Origin: Serratia surfactantfaciens
GTDB taxonomy: Bacteria; Pseudomonadota; Gammaproteobacteria; Enterobacterales; Enterobacteriaceae
Assembly (NCBI RefSeq): GCF_001642805.2
Contig: NZ_CP016948.1
Span: forward strand, 2,480,001-2,544,000
DNA length: 64,000 nucleotides
Direction of reading: 5' to 3'
A program made the translations under genes and the position numbers. Within the stretch, counting starts at the first letter, position 1. Each line of letters starts with the position of its first letter. Below the pieces are notes generated by a model that had not been told where the DNA came from, did no database searches, and saw only the letters and a list, made by a program, of their open reading frames with translations. Positions 18,406 to 26,477 of the stretch are shown one piece after another.

Positions 18406-18777
18406 TTAATTCATTTCAGGATTATTAATTCCATCTAAAACCTCTTGGCAATATTCTTTTTTATAGGCTTCATCATTACTTAATGACTTAACCAAAAAAT
18501 CAGCATTTTTCCAACCATTATCCCAATGCGTATCGAATCCTGACTGTTCATACTTTAATGTTCTAGTTAATGAGTCTTTTATTTGTTTTTTATATTTATC
18601 AATTTTCTCATTGGTTGCCCCACAAACATCATGTGCAACACGAGCATTTGAGCCAGAAAAACCTATTGCTGAAATTGCCATCGCTTCATTTGATTTGTCG
18701 AAATCATTCGCATATGCCACAGCATTAGATAAAGCGAATATGACAAGAGCAGGTATGGTTTTTTTGTATGAAATCAT
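18406..18777 (-). CDS. Small secreted/periplasmic protein of unknown function
   Basis: A 123-residue protein with a clear signal peptide (MISYKKTIPALVIFALSNAVAYA, cleavage likely after AYA). The mature part is charged and mostly helical, with two Cys (in HDVCGAT and KEYCQEV) that could form a disulfide. Its base composition is strikingly AT-rich compared with everything around it, a sign of recent acquisition. It has its own terminator and is enclosed by the two umuD copies. Size, export signal and two Cys would fit a periplasmic immunity or inhibitor protein, but I see no motif that proves this, and no partner gene adjoins it. Confidence 0.7.
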   Translation of the reverse strand: MISYKKTIPALVIFALSNAVAYANDFDKSNEAMAISAIGFSGSNARVAHDVCGATNEKIDKYKKQIKDSLTRTLKYEQSGFDTHWDNGWKNADFLVKSLSNDEAYKKEYCQEVLDGINNPEMN

Positions 18778-18852
18778 CTTTCACCTCTAACTCATTGATT
18801 GTTCATGGGGTCAGTTTGGATATAGAAAATTATTGTACATTAAGGCTGCTTT

Positions 18853-19182
18853 TTAATCAGTCTCAACTTCTTTATAGAAGGCCTGAATGCGACAAACTTG
18901 GGAAGTACTGTAGCCTGTCGCGTCTGCTGTTTCTCGGATGCTCAGTTTCTTAATCTGTCGGTAGTGCCTGATCCATCCTGCTCGCTCCATCTCACCGCTG
19001 GCGCGCACGAAATAGGTGGCGTTAGGATGGCACACCAGCAGCTTGCCGATATCCAGCCGGCTCTCGACATAGTCCTGCGCCGGTGAAGGAAAACCGCAGG
19101 CCACACGATCGGCAAGCAGCGGTAACGTCAGGGGCTCACCTGGTGAAAAAGCATACAACCTTGAAGTGCTCAGCATATTCAT
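18853..19182 (-). pseudogene. Truncated umuD fused to a recombinase-like tail
   Basis: The first ~64 codons are those of umuD with two or three changes. After RASGE the sequence switches to an unrelated ~45-residue tail (MERAGWIRHYRQIKKL, IRETADATGYSTSQVCRIQ). That tail looks like the helix-turn-helix end of a resolvase/invertase-type recombinase and has lower GC. The UmuD catalytic Ser and Lys are lost. A second LexA box lies upstream, so SOS-inducible transcription is still possible. Best read as a recombination scar rather than a working gene. Confidence 0.8.
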
Positions 19183-19223
19183 AACCAAACTGTATATTTA
19201 TACAGTAAAGCATAAACAAAACG
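18992..19223. repeat. Right copy of the umuD 5'-end/promoter duplication
   Basis: Direct repeat of 17534-17765. Similarity begins abruptly at CACCGCTGGCG, where the recombinase-like tail joins, and fades beyond 19223. Confidence 0.85.
19190..19205 (-). promoter_or_regulatory. Second LexA box
   Basis: CTGTATATTTATACAG, identical to the umuDC operator, in front of the truncated umuD. Confidence 0.85.
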
Positions 19224-19406
19224 CGAACGCGTGAACCCCCCCTATCCCCCGTCAGAACACAGTTTGACGCGTAATATAATAATTTTCTGAGCGATTTTTT
19301 TTTACGCCTGCTAACGGTTTCACTCTGCCTTGCACACACGTTATCCACTAAAACTGTGGATAACATGCTGAGCTGCAGTGGCGTCTTCAGAACATGCGCC
19401 GTCGCC

Positions 19407-20357
19407 TCACCGCTCCGCCGCGGCCAGGCAAAAACGATGCACCGCTTCAACCATCTGATCGAGGCCCGGCTGCTCGAGGGGATAATGCCCGGCGTTCTCG
19501 AGCATCACGGTGGTCACCGGCACCCGCCGAATGCGCCGCAGAAACAGTTCACTCAGGTGCAACGGCGTCCAGCGATCCTGCGCCGGTTGCGTCAACAGAA
19601 CCGGGCAAACGTCGAACGCTTCCGGTTCAATGGCGGGTGCATACTCCGCGTACGAGACCAAAAACCGCATCGTCACCCAGGCTCCCGCCGAGGTGTTGTC
19701 CGCCAGGCACGCCTTGAGCGCCGCCTTGTCATTGACCAGCGCATGCATCTTGCTCGCCAGCGCCATCGGCATCGCCATACCCGCCAGCGGCGTGGCGGCC
19801 GTCAGCCGCGCCAACGGAATGCCCAGGCGGCTCATCAACAGATTCAATGCCGTCTCGTCGCGCACCTGCTGTTCACGCTGATCGAGAAACGTCATGCCGA
19901 CAATGCCTTTCACCTGCCGGTTCAACGCCGCCACGTGGTAAGTCTCCATCCCGCCGGCGCTCAGGCCGTACAGCACAATCGGCCGCGCATCCTTCGCCCG
20001 TTCCGCGTCGATCAGATCGCTGCCGATCTGCACCCAGTCGTCGTAACGCACGCGCCGCCGTTGGCCGCCCATCTGCGTCATTCCGTACCCCGGCATGTCG
20101 ACGGCGATCGTCTCTATCCCCCGTCGCGCCAGCGGCGCTCCCAGGATGGTCGACATCTGTCGGCCGTTGGTGCCGACCCCATGAAACAGGATCACTTTCA
20201 CCGGCGCCTCCGGGCGGCGATAGCAGTCCAGATGAATACGGTGCTGCCGCCAGGGCCACCACACCTCGGTCGGTTCTTCCCCCGGCCGCAGCCGAAAATT
20301 TTCCGGCAGGAATCGTTGAATCTCCTGCCAGTGAGATTGATTGGCGTAATTCTCCAT
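19407..20357 (-). CDS. Alpha/beta hydrolase
   Basis: A 316-residue alpha/beta-hydrolase. The oxyanion region is KVILFHGVGTNGRQ and the nucleophile elbow GLSAGG (Ser about residue 152). The acid is likely the Asp in QPAQDRWTP and the His is in LENAGHYPLEQPG. There is no signal peptide. It is divergent from a TetR gene 85 bases away with a palindrome between, the usual layout for a substrate-induced hydrolase. The substrate is unknown; an ester or lactone is most likely. AGAGGT precedes the start. Confidence 0.87.
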   Translation of the reverse strand: MENYANQSHWQEIQRFLPENFRLRPGEEPTEVWWPWRQHRIHLDCYRRPEAPVKVILFHGVGTNGRQMSTILGAPLARRGIETIAVDMPGYGMTQMGGQRRRVRYDDWVQIGSDLIDAERAKDARPIVLYGLSAGGMETYHVAALNRQVKGIVGMTFLDQREQQVRDETALNLLMSRLGIPLARLTAATPLAGMAMPMALASKMHALVNDKAALKACLADNTSAGAWVTMRFLVSYAEYAPAIEPEAFDVCPVLLTQPAQDRWTPLHLSELFLRRIRRVPVTTVMLENAGHYPLEQPGLDQMVEAVHRFCLAAAER

Positions 20358-20408
20358 ACGAAACCTCTGGCGTTATGGCGCTTGGTTGACGGGTTCAATT
20401 TCAGTATA

Positions 20409-20426
20409 ATCCAACAAATGTCGGAT
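20409..20426. promoter_or_regulatory. Candidate TetR operator
   Basis: ATCCAACAAATGTCGGAT is an imperfect 18-bp palindrome in the 85-base divergent promoter. A partial copy (ACAACTTATGTCGGA) overlaps the tetR-type start codon at 20443. Confidence 0.55.
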
Positions 20427-20442
20427 CATTAAAATACAACTT

Positions 20443-21075
20443 ATGTCGGAAAAAGCGATGCCGCAAGCAAAAAAAAATGTGCGCGTGCCGATTCAGGAAC
20501 GCGCGGCGGCGCGCATGGCCAAAGTGCTGAGCGCCGCCGAACAGATGCTCGCCACCCTCGGGCCGGAAAAAACCTCCATTCCCGCTCTGGCGGAAGCGGC
20601 CGATGTGCCGCGCGCCGCGATCTACCCGTTCTTCCCGGACAAATACGCGTTGTTTTCACACCTGGCTCAGAGCCATATGGCGCAACTGGCGCAGGCGCTG
20701 CGTGAAGCGGAGCTCAAGAGCGCCGACACCCTGCACGATTGGGTGGATGCCGCCGTGGCGGCCACCGCCCGCTACTACAACGCGCATCCGGCGGCGAGCG
20801 TCTTGCTGCTACGCGGCGCGTTCACCGAACCGGAGCAAGAGGCGCACGCCGCCAAGAACCTGACGATCGGCGAGATGTTCCGCGCCAAAGTGCGCGAGCT
20901 GCCCGAACTTGATGCGCTGCCGTCAGATCCCGACGTCGTCTTGATCGCCATAGAATTGGCGTTCGCCTGCATGAAATACGGCTATGCGCGGGAAGGCATC
21001 GTCTCGCCGGCCATTTGCCGCGAGGCTACGCGGGCGGTCACGAGCTATCTAGGGCAGTGGCGCGCCGCGCCGTAA
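20443..21075 (+). CDS. TetR-family transcriptional regulator
   Basis: A 210-residue TetR protein. The DNA-binding domain (about 20-65) has the usual order: ILSAAEQML-like VLSAAEQMLA, then TSIPALAEAADVPRAAIYPFFPDKYALF. The rest is the helical ligand domain. It probably represses the divergent hydrolase gene and itself through the palindrome between them. The start codon overlaps a second half-site. The ligand is unknown. Confidence 0.92.
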   Translation: MSEKAMPQAKKNVRVPIQERAAARMAKVLSAAEQMLATLGPEKTSIPALAEAADVPRAAIYPFFPDKYALFSHLAQSHMAQLAQALREAELKSADTLHDWVDAAVAATARYYNAHPAASVLLLRGAFTEPEQEAHAAKNLTIGEMFRAKVRELPELDALPSDPDVVLIAIELAFACMKYGYAREGIVSPAICREATRAVTSYLGQWRAAP

Positions 21076-21122
21076 GGCGGTGGCAAAGACGCCCCGTTTC
21101 GCCCTGTTCAAGCACGCCATCT

Positions 21123-21200
21123 ATGATAAAATCGGCTATCACTCATCAGACTCTATCTGACGCCGGCGCTGTATCCGCCGGCGCCGCGAAACCATCATGA
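21123..21200 (+). pseudogene. Possible relic of an RbsD/FucU-type gene start
   Basis: The frame opens [16 protein letters not shown], sharing 11 of 16 residues with MIKSAITHPPLLAALA at the start of the RbsD-like gene at 9478. In the first eight codons all five base differences are at third positions and silent. The frame then ends within 25 codons, overlapping the fdhD start. It could be the stub of a lost paralogue; there is no sign of the rest. Confidence 0.35.
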
Positions 21201-22039
21201 ACAAGCATTTGATTCTCGACGAACCCGGCGATGCCGACTCGGCCTGCCTGTCGCGCCACGCAGTCTGGCAGCGCAACGATCTGGCTCAGGCGCAACAAGA
21301 CTGGCTGGCGGAAGAAGTGCCGGTCGCCCTGGTGTACAACGGCATTTCCCACGTAGTGATGATGGCGACGCCGAAAGACCTGGCGGCCTTCGCCATCGGT
21401 TTTTCGCTGTCCGAAGGCATCATCGCCTCCCCCGACGATATCTACGACATTCGTCAACAACCGGCCTGCAACGGCATCGAAGTGCATGTGGAGCTCTCGA
21501 GCCGCCGCTTTATGCAGCTGAAAGAGAAGCGCCGCAGCCTGGCCGGCCGCACCGGCTGCGGCGTCTGCGGGGTGGAACAGCTGCAGGAGGTCGCTCAACC
21601 CGTCGCGCCGCTGCCCTTCACGCAACGCTTCGATTTGGCCCTGCTCGACCGGGCGTTGGCGCAGCTGCAAGGGGTGCAAACGGTAGGGAAACTGACCGGC
21701 TGCACCCATGCGGCGGCCTGGATCCAACCGGACGGCGCGCTCAGCGGCGGATGCGAAGACGTCGGCCGCCACGTGGCGCTCGACAAGCTGCTGGGCTACC
21801 GCAGCCAACAGGCGTGGTGGCAAGGCGCAGCGCTGGTCTCGAGCCGCGCCAGCTATGAAATGGTGCAAAAATCCGCCATGTGCGGCGTCGAGATCCTGTT
21901 CGCCGTTTCCGCCGCCACCCGCCTGGCGGTGGAGGTGGCCGAACGCAGCAACCTGACGCTGGTGGGGTTCAGCAAGCCGGGACGCGCCACCGTCTATACG
22001 CATCCGCAGCGGCTCTGGCAATCGACGACGACGGCATAA
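21197..22039 (+). CDS. fdhD: Formate dehydrogenase sulfurtransferase FdhD
   Basis: A 280-residue FdhD. The key CxxC is in [13 protein letters not shown] (about residue 122), with the N-terminal [21 protein letters not shown] and the C-terminal [13 protein letters not shown] and [17 protein letters not shown]. FdhD takes sulfur from IscS and passes it to the molybdenum cofactor, which formate dehydrogenases need for activity. No fdh structural genes are in the window. A perfect hairpin (CGCCGGCG twice around a 7-base loop) lies just upstream. Identification is firm. Confidence 0.95.
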   Translation: MNKHLILDEPGDADSACLSRHAVWQRNDLAQAQQDWLAEEVPVALVYNGISHVVMMATPKDLAAFAIGFSLSEGIIASPDDIYDIRQQPACNGIEVHVELSSRRFMQLKEKRRSLAGRTGCGVCGVEQLQEVAQPVAPLPFTQRFDLALLDRALAQLQGVQTVGKLTGCTHAAAWIQPDGALSGGCEDVGRHVALDKLLGYRSQQAWWQGAALVSSRASYEMVQKSAMCGVEILFAVSAATRLAVEVAERSNLTLVGFSKPGRATVYTHPQRLWQSTTTA

Positions 22040-22097
22040 CGCCGCCGGATAAGAATCGACTATTCTCAATAGCAGGACACCAGGAAGCGCCAACGTC

Positions 22098-23015
22098 ATG
22101 ATAATTCGCCCGAACCAGAACTGGTTTTTTCGCCTGTTCGCCTGGCACGGTTCCGTGCTGTCAAAGATCACCTTTCGCCTGTCGCTGAACGTGCTGATGT
22201 CGATAGTGGCGGTGATCAGCTACCAATGGTACGAGCAGCTCGGCGTGCATTTAACCATCGCACCGTTCAGCCTGCTGGGCATCGCCATCGCCATCTTTCT
22301 CGGCTTTCGCAATAACGCCGGCTATAGCCGCTTTGTCGAAGCGCGCAACCTGTGGGGTTCGCTGCTGATTACCGAGCGCTCCCTGCTGCGTCAGATCAAA
22401 AGCCTGCTGCCGGATGAACCGGCGGTGCAGCAAAAGGTCGCCAAGCTGCTGATCGCTTTCAGCTGGAGCCTGAAACATCAGCTGCGCGCCACCGATCCGA
22501 CCGCCGATCTGTACCACAATCTCAGCAGCAAGGAGCTAGCCGAAGTGATCGCCAGCCCGATGCCGACCAACCGCATTCTGCTGATGCTGGGTCAGGAGAT
22601 CGGCAAACTGCGCCATCAGGGCCTGCTGAGCGACATCACCTTCGAGCTGCTCGACAACAAGCTGAGCGAGCTGTCCCACGCCCTCGGCGGCTGTGAACGG
22701 CTCGCGAGCACCCCGGTGCCGTTCGCCTATACGCTAATCCTGCAGCGCACCGTTTACCTGTTCTGCAGCCTGCTGCCTTTCGCCCTGGTAACCGACCTGC
22801 ATTACATGACACCATTTGTTTCGGTGTTCATTTCCTATACCTTCTTATCCTGGGACTCACTGGCCGAAGAGCTGGAAGATCCGTTCGGCGTGTCGGCCAA
22901 CCATCTGCCGTTAAACGCCATCTGTAATACCATCGAGCGCAACCTGCTGGAAATGAACGACCAAAGCCCGCTGCCGCCGCCGATGAAACCCGACGAGCAC
23001 TTTAATTTGATCTGA
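22098..23015 (+). CDS. Bestrophin-like membrane protein (YneE family)
   Basis: A 305-residue inner-membrane protein. It matches the bacterial bestrophin pattern: an N-terminal span after FRLFAWHGSVLSKITFRL, then IAIFLGFRNNAGYSRFVEAR, the conserved NLWGSLLITERSLLRQI, and the C-terminal DSLAEELEDPFGVSANHLPL signature. Bestrophins form pentameric ion channels; bacterial ones studied to date conduct cations. AGGAAG precedes the start. No regulatory partner is evident. Confidence 0.88.
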   Translation: MIIRPNQNWFFRLFAWHGSVLSKITFRLSLNVLMSIVAVISYQWYEQLGVHLTIAPFSLLGIAIAIFLGFRNNAGYSRFVEARNLWGSLLITERSLLRQIKSLLPDEPAVQQKVAKLLIAFSWSLKHQLRATDPTADLYHNLSSKELAEVIASPMPTNRILLMLGQEIGKLRHQGLLSDITFELLDNKLSELSHALGGCERLASTPVPFAYTLILQRTVYLFCSLLPFALVTDLHYMTPFVSVFISYTFLSWDSLAEELEDPFGVSANHLPLNAICNTIERNLLEMNDQSPLPPPMKPDEHFNLI

Positions 23016-23049
23016 TCTCTTTCACCCGAACACACTGGAGCCGAATGCA

Positions 23050-24012
23050 ATGAATGCAAATAACACTTCGCCGCAAGCCGTATTCACGCCGGTAACGCGC
23101 CATGCCATCTTCATCGTCGCCACCCTGTCGCCGGTTCCCGCCCAGCTGGCGGCGGTGCGCGCCTGGTGCGGCGATATCGCCGCCGTAGTGCGTTCGGTCG
23201 GCAAACGCGCGCCGGCGGGCAATCTCACCTGCGTCTGCGGCTTCGGCTCCGAAGCCTGGGATACGCTGTTCGGCGCGCCGCGCCCTCGCCAGCTGCACCC
23301 GTTCAGCCCGATCGGCAGCGGGGAGCGCGTCGCGGTCGCCACGCCCGGCGACATCCTGCTGCATATCCGCGCCGATGAAATGGATCTGTGTTTCGAACTG
23401 GCCTCTCAGCTGATCGGCAAGCTCGGCGACGCCGTAACGGTAATCGAGGAGGTGCACGGCTTCCGTTACTTCGATCAGCGCGCCATGATCGGCTTCGTCG
23501 ACGGCACGGAAAACCCGGAGGGGCACGAGGCCTTCGACTACACGGTGATCGGCGACGAAGACGCGGCGTTCAGCGGCGGCAGCTATGTACTGGTGCAAAA
23601 ATACCTGCATGACATGCAGGGCTGGAACTCGCTCAGCGTGGAGACGCAGGAGAAGATCATCGGCCGCCACAAACAATCCAACATCGAGCTGGATGAAGCG
23701 GTCAAACCGTCGTCGTCGCACAGTTCTCTGACCACCATCACTGACGAGCAAGGCAACGAGGTGAAGATCCTGCGCGACAACATGCCGTTCGGCCGCCCCG
23801 GCCTGCGCGAATTCGGCACCTACTTTATCGGCTACGCGCGCTCTCCGCAGCCGATCGAGCAGATGCTGGAAAACATGTTCATCGGCCGCCCGGCCGGCAA
23901 CTACGATCGGCTGCTCGATTTCAGCCACGCGGTGACCGGCACTCTGTTCTTCGTGCCTTCCGCCCCGCTGTTGGAAACGCTGGCCGACCGCAGCGGCGCC
24001 GAACTGCACTAA
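23050..24012 (+). CDS. yfeX: Dye-decolorising haem peroxidase YfeX
   Basis: A 320-residue DyP-type peroxidase, cytoplasmic with no Tat signal. The distal motif GFVDGTENPEGHEA (Asp of GxxDG) and the proximal His in KPSSSHSSLT are present, with the C-terminal GTYFIGYARSPQPIEQML. Members oxidise porphyrinogens and other reduced substrates with peroxide. GGAG sits upstream of the ATG at 23050. It is convergent with the pcaR-like gene and has no link to the aromatic pathway that I can see. Confidence 0.93.
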   Translation: MNANNTSPQAVFTPVTRHAIFIVATLSPVPAQLAAVRAWCGDIAAVVRSVGKRAPAGNLTCVCGFGSEAWDTLFGAPRPRQLHPFSPIGSGERVAVATPGDILLHIRADEMDLCFELASQLIGKLGDAVTVIEEVHGFRYFDQRAMIGFVDGTENPEGHEAFDYTVIGDEDAAFSGGSYVLVQKYLHDMQGWNSLSVETQEKIIGRHKQSNIELDEAVKPSSSHSSLTTITDEQGNEVKILRDNMPFGRPGLREFGTYFIGYARSPQPIEQMLENMFIGRPAGNYDRLLDFSHAVTGTLFFVPSAPLLETLADRSGAELH

Positions 24013-24022
24013 TCCGCTTGCC

Positions 24023-24856
24023 CTACAGCAGCAGCGCCAGCTCCATCGCCGTGCGCTGCAGCTGCGGCAGCACTCGTTCGCGCAGCTCCGCCGCCGAGAT
24101 CTGCGACGCATTGACGCCAACGTTCATCGCCGCAACAACCCCGCCTTTACGTGAATGCATCGGCACCGCAATGGAACGCAGGCCGATCTCCAGCTGTTGA
24201 TCGTTGATGGCATACCCCTGCCTGCGTACCCTGGCCAACTGTTCCTGCAGCTGCTCCGCACTGGTGACGGTAAACTCGGTCAGCGGTTCGAAAGTGACCC
24301 GCGACAGATAATCCTCCAGTTCTCCCTCGTCCAGCGCGCTGAGCAACACCAGCCCCATCGACGTCGCATAAGCCGGCAGACGGCTGCCGCGCCCCAGATC
24401 GATAGTCATGATGCGTTTAACCGAGGCGCGGGCGATATACAAAATGTTATCGCCGTCCAGCGTCGCCACCGAGCAGGATTCATTAAGCAATTTGCTGAGA
24501 TAGTCCAGCGAGTTTTGCGCCGCCTTCGCCAGCTCGGAGGAGGAAAGATAAGCGTGGCCAATAGTCAACACGCGCGGCAGCAAGCGATAGTGGCGCCCAT
24601 CGGGACAATGCACGAATCCCAGCGCTCTTAGGGTATACAAACAACGGCGCACCGCCGCGCGCGGAATGCCGGTTTGTTGACTGATCTCGGACACCGACAT
24701 CTGCGAATATTGCGGCTTGAAGGCCTGCAACACCTCCAGCCCTCTGGCCAGCGAGGCCATAAAATTAGGGTCGCCCTTGTACTGGTCGTTGCTTAAATCA
24801 CCGATCTCCTGCAGGCGACGCAGTTCTTCAGTGCCAAATTCAGGAACTTCACTCAT
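24023..24856 (-). CDS. pcaR: IclR-family beta-ketoadipate regulator (PcaR/PcaU type)
   Basis: A 277-residue IclR protein. It has the winged helix (VSEISQQTGIPRAAVRRCLYTLRALGFV) and the effector domain with SCSVATLDGDNILYIARASVKRIMTIDLGRGSRLPAYATSMGLVLLSAL, characteristic of the PcaR/PcaU/PobR group. These regulators respond to beta-ketoadipate, protocatechuate or related acids and mostly activate catabolic genes. It diverges from pcaI across 243 bases that hold two copies of a PcaR-like site. No LysR-type CatR/BenM or AraC-type BenR is in the cluster, so it may control the whole ten-kilobase set. The symbol reflects subfamily resemblance. Confidence 0.88.
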   Translation of the reverse strand: MSEVPEFGTEELRRLQEIGDLSNDQYKGDPNFMASLARGLEVLQAFKPQYSQMSVSEISQQTGIPRAAVRRCLYTLRALGFVHCPDGRHYRLLPRVLTIGHAYLSSSELAKAAQNSLDYLSKLLNESCSVATLDGDNILYIARASVKRIMTIDLGRGSRLPAYATSMGLVLLSALDEGELEDYLSRVTFEPLTEFTVTSAEQLQEQLARVRRQGYAINDQQLEIGLRSIAVPMHSRKGGVVAAMNVGVNASQISAAELRERVLPQLQRTAMELALLL

Positions 24857-24978
24857 TCAGGCCTCCCATTAGTATCTGCACTCAATTTACACGCTCAATA
24901 CGGCAGTAAAGCCCTGCGTATCGCATCCGATGCCGATTTAGCTGCCTGCATCACAAAATGCAGACCTAAACCCTCAAT

Positions 24979-25013
24979 GTATCGATAATCGCACAATGTT
25001 CTGATATTCGCAC
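24979..25013. promoter_or_regulatory. Tandem PcaR-type binding sites
   Basis: GTATCGATAATCGCAC (24979-24994) and GTTCTGATATTCGCAC (24998-25013) are direct repeats with 12 of 16 matches, 19 bp apart. They resemble the GATAATCGCAC core described for PcaR and PcaU sites. They sit 87 bases before pcaI. Confidence 0.65.
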
Positions 25014-25099
25014 TTGATGATGTTTTTTTCATCCTCTAGGTTAATTTCAAACCCGCTATTTGTTGGCGCAACGTCCTAACCGAGCCTTGAGGAGAACTG

Positions 25100-25786
25100 A
25101 TGATCGATAAAAGCATGGCGTCCGCAGACGCCGCCGTCGCAGATATTCCGGATGGCGCCACCCTTATGGTTGGGGGATTCGGCCCGGCCGGGCAACCCTA
25201 CGCACTGTTGGATGCTCTGATCCGTCACCGGCCACGCGCGCTTACGCTGATCAGCAACAATGCCGGCAACGGCGATTTTGGTCTGGCGGCTCTGCTGAAG
25301 GCCGGCTGTGTGCGCAAAGTAGTGTGTTCTTTTCCGCGGCAGGCTGATTCTTGGGTGTTTGACGACCTCTACCGCCGTGGCGAGTTGGAGCTGGAGCTGG
25401 TTCCGCAAGGCAATCTGGCGGCGCGCATCCAGGCCGCCGGCGCCGGGCTCGGCGGTTTCTATACCCCAACCGGCTATGGCACCCAATTGGCGGAAGGGAA
25501 GGAAACCCGCGAGATCGACGGCCGCCGATATGTTTTCGAACTGCCGCTGAAGGCCGACTTCGCGCTGATCAAGGCAGAACAAGCCGACCGTTGGGGCAAC
25601 CTCCGCTATGACAAAACCGGACGCAACTTCGGGCCGATTATGGCGATGGCCGCCAACTGCACCATCGTCGAAGTCAACCATATGGTGCCGTTGGGCGAAC
25701 TGGATCCGGAGAACATCATCACGCCCGGCATCTTCGTACAACGCCTGGTGCCCTCTTCTCCCCGTGCAGCACGGCTTTCGGCTTAA
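25100..25786 (+). CDS. pcaI: 3-oxoadipate CoA-transferase subunit A
   Basis: A 228-residue class I CoA-transferase alpha subunit. The glycine motif is ATLMVGGFGPAGQP. Subunit features GLAALLKAGCVRKVVCSFPRQ, GGFYTPTGYGTQLAEGKE and ANCTIVEVNHMVPLGELDPENI follow. With PcaJ it moves CoA from succinyl-CoA to 3-oxoadipate. GAGGAG precedes the start. It is the first gene of the pca-cat-ben set, with pcaJ 10 bases downstream. Confidence 0.94.
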   Translation: MIDKSMASADAAVADIPDGATLMVGGFGPAGQPYALLDALIRHRPRALTLISNNAGNGDFGLAALLKAGCVRKVVCSFPRQADSWVFDDLYRRGELELELVPQGNLAARIQAAGAGLGGFYTPTGYGTQLAEGKETREIDGRRYVFELPLKADFALIKAEQADRWGNLRYDKTGRNFGPIMAMAANCTIVEVNHMVPLGELDPENIITPGIFVQRLVPSSPRAARLSA

Positions 25787-25796
25787 GGAGCGCATC

Positions 25797-26477
25797 ATGA
25801 GCAAACTGACCCATCAACAGCTGGCTGAGCGCATCGCGCGCGATATTCCCGAAGGCGCCTACGTCAATCTGGGCATCGGCATACCTACTCAGATCGCCAA
25901 CTACCTGCCCGCCGATAAAGAGATCTTCCTGCACAGCGAAAACGGCATTCTCGGCATGGGCCCGGCGCCGACGCCGGGCGAAGAGGACCCGGAATTGATC
26001 AATGCCGGCAAACAACCGGTTACGCTGCTGAAAGGCGGCTGCTTTTTCCACCACGGCGACTCTTTCGCCATGATGCGCGGCGGCCATCTGGATATTTGCG
26101 TGCTGGGCGCCTATCAGGTCTCCGAACGCGGCGATTTGGCGAACTGGAGCACTGGCGCACCGGGGGCGATTCCGGCGGTCGGCGGCGCGATGGATCTGGC
26201 GATCGGCGCACGCCAGGTATTTGTGATGACCGAACACCTGACCAAAACGGGTGAATGCAAAATCGTCCGCCAATGCAGCTATCCGTTGACCGGCGTCGGC
26301 TGCATCGACCGCATTTACAGCGATCTGGCGGTGATGGATGTCACCCCCCAGGGACTGGTGGTGCGCGAAATATTTGCCGGCCTGACTCCGCAACAGCTGC
26401 AGGACGTCACCCCGGTCGCACTGACTTTCACCCTTCAACACGGGGAACCGCGCCATGAATCCAGCTTATCTGTGTGA
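25797..26477 (+). CDS. pcaJ: 3-oxoadipate CoA-transferase subunit B
   Basis: A 226-residue beta subunit. It carries the catalytic Glu in LHSENGILGMGP, preceded by GAYVNLGIGIPTQIANYLP, and later GGAMDLAIGARQVFVMTEHLTKTGECKIV. The start at 25797 is set by AAGGAG six bases upstream; the frame extends upstream inside pcaI but has no support there. The stop overlaps the pcaF start by 23 bases, indicating translational coupling. Confidence 0.94.
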   Translation: MSKLTHQQLAERIARDIPEGAYVNLGIGIPTQIANYLPADKEIFLHSENGILGMGPAPTPGEEDPELINAGKQPVTLLKGGCFFHHGDSFAMMRGGHLDICVLGAYQVSERGDLANWSTGAPGAIPAVGGAMDLAIGARQVFVMTEHLTKTGECKIVRQCSYPLTGVGCIDRIYSDLAVMDVTPQGLVVREIFAGLTPQQLQDVTPVALTFTLQHGEPRHESSLSV

